From IMG/VR virus record IMGVR_UViG_3300033144_001501, positions 1-24,800 of that record: a stretch of 24,800 bases of DNA. One strand, written 5' to 3'. The translations under genes and the position numbers were made by a program. The notes below the pieces were generated by a model. It was not told where the DNA came from, made no database searches, and was given only the letters and a program-made list of their open reading frames with translations. This stretch comes from a virus. Position 1 is the first letter of the stretch. Each line of letters opens with the position of its first letter. Of the stretch, positions 23,126 through 24,800 are shown piece after piece.

Positions 23126-23576
23126 GACCCGCTGCTTCTCTTTTAATCTTCTGTTCACAAGCAAGTGCAAATAAACCTAGACACTCTCTCATAAGAATTA
23201 AGAAACATTGGTCAACAGCACGTTGTGCGCTACCGTGAGTAGGTTTCCCTCCTTTCTTTGCAATCTCAATTCTTGTGTTAATTGTATAAAGTGTTCCTTG
23301 CTTTGTTATCTTGCCTTTCTTGTCAAGATGAGCAAGAACATACTTTAATTCAATTGTGTAATCTTTCTCTTTACTAGCTCCAATAATAACGCTTTTACTT
23401 GCGTCATAAAGACGCACGTCAATACGGTATTGTTTTTGGATATTCCTCTTTTGCATATCAACATTGAAACTATCTAAACAATTAAGTACTCCTTGCTGTA
23501 CAGCAGTAGGTTTGTCGTTAATTGCTTGAAGAATTTCTTTAATAGTTGATTTACCTTTTACTTGATGTTCTTTCAT
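23112..23576 (-). CDS. Hypothetical protein, first gene of the leftward block
   Basis: This is a 154-aa protein, basic, with an N-terminal helix (STIKEILQAINDKPTAVQQG), a beta-rich centre (QYRIDVRLYDASKSVIIGAS then YTIELKYVLAHL) and a C-terminal helix with Cys residues (QCFLILMRECLGLFALACEQ). I recognise no named family. It overlaps the IHF-like gene, which suggests related function or at least coupled expression. A Bacteroides-type promoter lies about 40 nt upstream. Confidence 0.65.
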   Translation of the reverse strand: MKEHQVKGKSTIKEILQAINDKPTAVQQGVLNCLDSFNVDMQKRNIQKQYRIDVRLYDASKSVIIGASKEKDYTIELKYVLAHLDKKGKITKQGTLYTINTRIEIAKKGGKPTHGSAQRAVDQCFLILMRECLGLFALACEQKIKREAAGHANG

Positions 23577-23810
23577 ACTATGTATAAGATTTAGTGTAAT
23601 GGCTTGCGCCTTATTCGTTAGTACAAAGATAATCCTTTAGTATCACTTCTACAACTATTAACGTACTATATAGTATAATAGTTTCAATAAATATCACTAT
23701 TTGTGGTATTAACATTGACTTATTGCGCTATGTAATATAGTATGTACTATATATGCGTTAGTATTATTTAGTACATTAGTTAGTACATTAGTTAGTAGAT
23801 GATTGATTTG
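23577..23810 (-). promoter_or_regulatory. Left half of the divergent control region: host-type promoter plus operator-like repeats
   Basis: On the minus strand TATCTTTG (23624-23631) matches the Bacteroides -7 box TAnnTTTG, with GTTG 20 nt upstream (23652-23655) near the -33 TTTG box. This would start transcription about 40 nt before the 154-aa gene. Further right lie a perfect palindrome TACTATATAGTA (23664-23675), an inverted repeat ATATAGTA-TG-TACTATAT (23735-23752) and four TTAGTA units (23758, 23768, 23780, 23792) spaced 10, 12 and 12 bp. The last units form a perfect tandem 12-bp repeat TTAGTACATTAG. These look like binding sites for a regulator. Confidence 0.6.
23768..23797. repeat. 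Tandem 12-bp direct repeat
   Basis: TTAGTACATTAG occurs twice in direct tandem (23768-23779 and 23780-23791), followed by a third partial unit TTAGTA. The helical-turn spacing places the same bases on nearly the same DNA face, as for cooperative protein binding. Confidence 0.8.
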
Positions 23811-23853
23811 AGCCAGTAGGAGATGACAGTTCATCCCATCGACTCTACTGGCT
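23811..23853. other. Inverted pair of the oriented motif forming a hairpin
   Basis: AGCCAGTAG (23811-23819) and its exact reverse complement CTACTGGCT (23845-23853) enclose a smaller GATGA/TCATC hairpin (23822-23835). The left copy has the orientation of the other five copies in the leftward genes; the right copy faces the rightward region. No U-run follows on either strand, so this is not a usual terminator. Confidence 0.75.
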
Positions 23854-23957
23854 TATATAAATTTTCTATATATGTTAAAGAAATGTTAAAGCCAACAATT
23901 TATGTACAACATGTTAGTAAAAATGTTATCTTATATATATAGAGAATATAGTACAAA
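23854..23957 (+). promoter_or_regulatory. Likely promoter and leader of the rightward small unit
   Basis: AT-rich DNA with an 11-bp direct repeat (ATGTTAAAG-AA then ATGTTAAAG-CC, near 23873-23892), a near-palindrome ATGTACAACAT (23903-23913) and a TTATATATATAGAG tract upstream of the ATG at 23958. The unit has a clear terminator further on, so a promoter is expected here. The exact boxes cannot be fixed; no TAnnTTTG match is seen. Confidence 0.35.
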
Positions 23958-24101
23958 ATGATTACAGAAATTATTGTAAGTTTAATAGAGTATATTATGC
24001 TGAAGCATGTTAACCCTGGCACCGGAGGTAAGCCACCATGTGAAAGTGACTATTATTCTTCTCGTATTAGAAAGATTAGTAGTCATATAGACAGAGAATA
24101 G
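23958..24101 (+). CDS. Possible 47-aa small protein
   Basis: An ATG-to-TAG frame of 47 codons lies on the plus strand. It starts MITEIIVSLIEYIMLKHVNP, then has GTGGKPPCESDYYSSRI and ends SSHIDRE. The first 15 residues could form a hydrophobic helix and the rest is polar. A weak AGAGAA lies about 12 nt before the ATG. It would be a single-gene unit with a promoter-like region ahead and an intrinsic terminator 32 nt after the stop. A GC-rich segment inside it also folds as RNA, so it could be a noncoding RNA instead. No homologue recognised. Confidence 0.4.
   Translation: MITEIIVSLIEYIMLKHVNPGTGGKPPCESDYYSSRIRKISSHIDRE
24017..24035 (+). other. Compact GC-rich RNA hairpin inside the 47-codon frame
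   Basis: TGGCACC pairs with GGT-AA-GCCA across a three-base GGA loop (24017-24035), with an AA bulge. It sits in a short GC-rich island in otherwise very AT-rich DNA, which hints that RNA structure is under selection here. Confidence 0.4.
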
Positions 24102-24133
24102 ATTTTTGCTTTATTTAGGTAAGTTTTGGTAAG

Positions 24134-24166
24134 CCTAGTTGGACAGATGTTCGACTAGGTATTTTT
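24134..24166 (+). terminator. Intrinsic terminator of the small rightward unit
   Basis: CCTAGTTG (24134-24141) pairs with CGACTAGG (24152-24159), one G-U pair included, across a 10-nt loop and is followed by TATTTTT. It ends the unit that carries the 47-codon frame. Confidence 0.75.
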
Positions 24167-24187
24167 AACTTATTAAATTGAGTGTTA

Positions 24188-24262
24188 TGATATAATGTCC
24201 CGTCCCTAGAGTAAGTATTGGGGTTACCCTAATCAGATGTAATGTTTGGTTAGGGATTTTTT
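24188..24262 (+). ncRNA. Candidate small RNA unit with extended -10 promoter and terminator
   Basis: TGATATAAT (24188-24196) is an extended -10 box. About 7 nt later a transcript would begin, run about 60 nt with CCC and GGGG segments that could pair in alternative ways, and end at a terminator (CCCTAATC with GGTTAGGG, 24227-24234 and 24248-24255, then six T). No ORF fits. No clear -35 box or Bacteroides -33 box is seen, so the unit is plausible but not certain. Confidence 0.4.
24227..24262 (+). terminator. Intrinsic terminator, plus strand
   Basis: CCCTAATC pairs with GGTTAGGG (eight pairs, one wobble) across a 13-nt loop and is followed by TTTTTT at 24257-24262. Confidence 0.75.
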
Positions 24263-24453
24263 ATGTTATGTTGGGAATGTTTGATAGATGATTAGTACGT
24301 TTATGTTTAATATGTTTTGTTGATTAGTTGTTTAAATGATTAATTGTATGTTGTGTAAGAGGATATGTTTTGTTTGGTAAGACTTGGAAAAATTTATTTT
24401 AAAATTTATTTTATGGGTTTGTAGGATACGTGCGGTTACCACCATTTTAAAAA
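24263..24453. other. C-depleted, T/G-rich stretch with AT-rich tandem repeat
   Basis: From 24263 to about 24387 the plus strand has only about two C in 125 bases but many G and T, a very strong strand bias. It ends in a tandem AAATTTATTTT repeat (about 24390-24412). No ORF longer than about ten codons is open on the plus strand; a minus-strand frame across this and the hairpin is a low-complexity by-product. The composition would favour strand opening or an RNA-DNA hybrid. Confidence 0.5.
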
Positions 24454-24559
24454 CAAAACAAAATAAATTCAAAACAAATACCCCCCCACTTATTTGAAAA
24501 GAAACAAGTTTCTCTTCAGATAAGTGAGGCGATATTTGTTTTGAATTTATTTTGTTTTG
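24454..24559. repeat. Long near-perfect inverted repeat (106-nt hairpin)
   Basis: The outer arms (24454-24480 and 24533-24559) are 27 bp and perfectly complementary, made of A, C and T on one strand. Inside, 24487-24505 pairs with 24508-24526 (17 Watson-Crick pairs, one G-U, one mismatch) around a two-base AA loop. Between the two stems lie CCCCCC on the left and AGGCGA on the right, which can form a few further C-G pairs. It is too long for a normal terminator and could be a cruciform in DNA or a long stem in RNA. Confidence 0.85.
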
Positions 24560-24713
24560 CTGCTGCAATAGTAGTTTATCAGCGTAGCGCTAGCATTGTG
24601 TATGTATTTTATGTTATGTATGCCTTAATATTTCTATTTTACGTGTATGCCTTAAAGTACAATTTGCCTTATCATTAATAACACAAAATCAATAGAGCTT
24701 AAATCCATAAACA
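24560..24713. other. AT-rich spacer with short repeats, no gene seen
   Basis: No convincing ORF. It contains a palindrome TAGCGCTA just after the long hairpin and a direct repeat GTATGCCTTAA (24618-24628 and 24645-24655), with a third shorter GCCTTA at 24666. Probably part of the same control region. Confidence 0.45.
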
Positions 24714-24800
24714 ATGTACATCACTATCATTAACATGATAGCAATGTACATCAACCCTCAACTTAGGTTTGATATGTACATTTCATTACTCAAAACTTAT
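24714..24800. repeat. 30-bp-periodic ATGTACAT array, cut by the window end
   Basis: The palindrome ATGTACAT begins at 24714, 24744 and 24774, exactly 30 bp apart. Each full 22-bp interval holds its own dyad: a perfect CTATCAT-TAAC-ATGATAG in the first and an imperfect one (24752-24771) in the second. The first two copies share ATGTACATCA. The array may continue beyond the window. Confidence 0.7.

Noticed and set aside
24001-24166. tRNA gene or tRNA-like structure in the GC-rich island
   Set aside because: The only GTTCGA, near 24149, is in the terminator hairpin and no acceptor stem or anticodon arm can be built around it.
24332-24568. A 78-codon minus-strand ORF across the long hairpin
   Set aside because: It is low in complexity, read through the inverted repeat and the C-poor stretch, with no family resemblance; it most likely comes from the biased composition.
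24714-24800. CRISPR-like array from the 30-bp periodicity
   Set aside because: The repeated part is only 8-10 bp and palindromic, the intervals are themselves dyads, and no cas gene is present. An operator or iteron array fits better.

Overview
The window is about 24.8 kb of AT-rich DNA from a tailed double-stranded DNA phage. It fits a crAss-like phage (order Crassvirales, podovirus-like, infecting Bacteroidota). The reasons are the crassvirus-type portal, large terminase and HK97-fold major capsid protein in the expected order, an IHF/HU-like gene in the structural block, neck/ring-type proteins, small fibre-like proteins with a beta-rich end, and one good Bacteroides-type promoter (TAnnTTTG, minus strand). 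The standard genetic code works throughout; I see no sign of TAG or TGA recoding.

Every confident gene, from about 23.6 kb leftward to the window edge, lies on the minus strand and is transcribed right to left. Hairpin terminators divide the block into four likely transcription segments. Segment (i), 23576-22856, holds a 154-aa protein and the IHF-like protein. Segment (ii), 22655-19728, holds a 219-aa helical protein, small hypothetical proteins, a RecB-like PD-(D/E)XK nuclease and a 115-aa protein just upstream of the terminase. Segment (iii), 19545-8787, is the packaging and head segment: TerL, portal, a scaffold-like acidic protein, major capsid protein, a conserved 352-aa protein, a neck-like protein and a 315-aa structural protein, closed by a strong terminator. 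Segment (iv), 8717 to the window edge, is the tail/fibre/neck segment: a cysteine-rich 619-aa protein, a membrane-anchored protein, two small fibre-like proteins, neck proteins, a neck protein split over two frames, and the first 714 codons of a very large tail-tip (muzzle/hub-like) protein that runs off the window.

The last 1.2 kb (23577-24800) holds no long gene. It appears to be a divergent control region, and possibly an origin of replication. It contains operator-like repeats and palindromes, a host-type promoter firing leftward, two small rightward units that each end in an intrinsic terminator (one with a 47-codon ORF, one probable small RNA), a stretch almost without C on the plus strand, a 106-nt near-perfect hairpin, and a 30-bp-periodic array of ATGTACAT palindromes cut by the window end.

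The most unusual signal is a 12-bp oriented motif, AGCCAGTAGRAK (plus-strand reading). It occurs six times, always in the same orientation relative to leftward transcription, in different reading frames and between genes. Its only inverted copy lies 25 bp from the last forward copy, in the divergent control region where orientation would be expected to switch. This suggests a transcription-, recombination- or replication-linked element.
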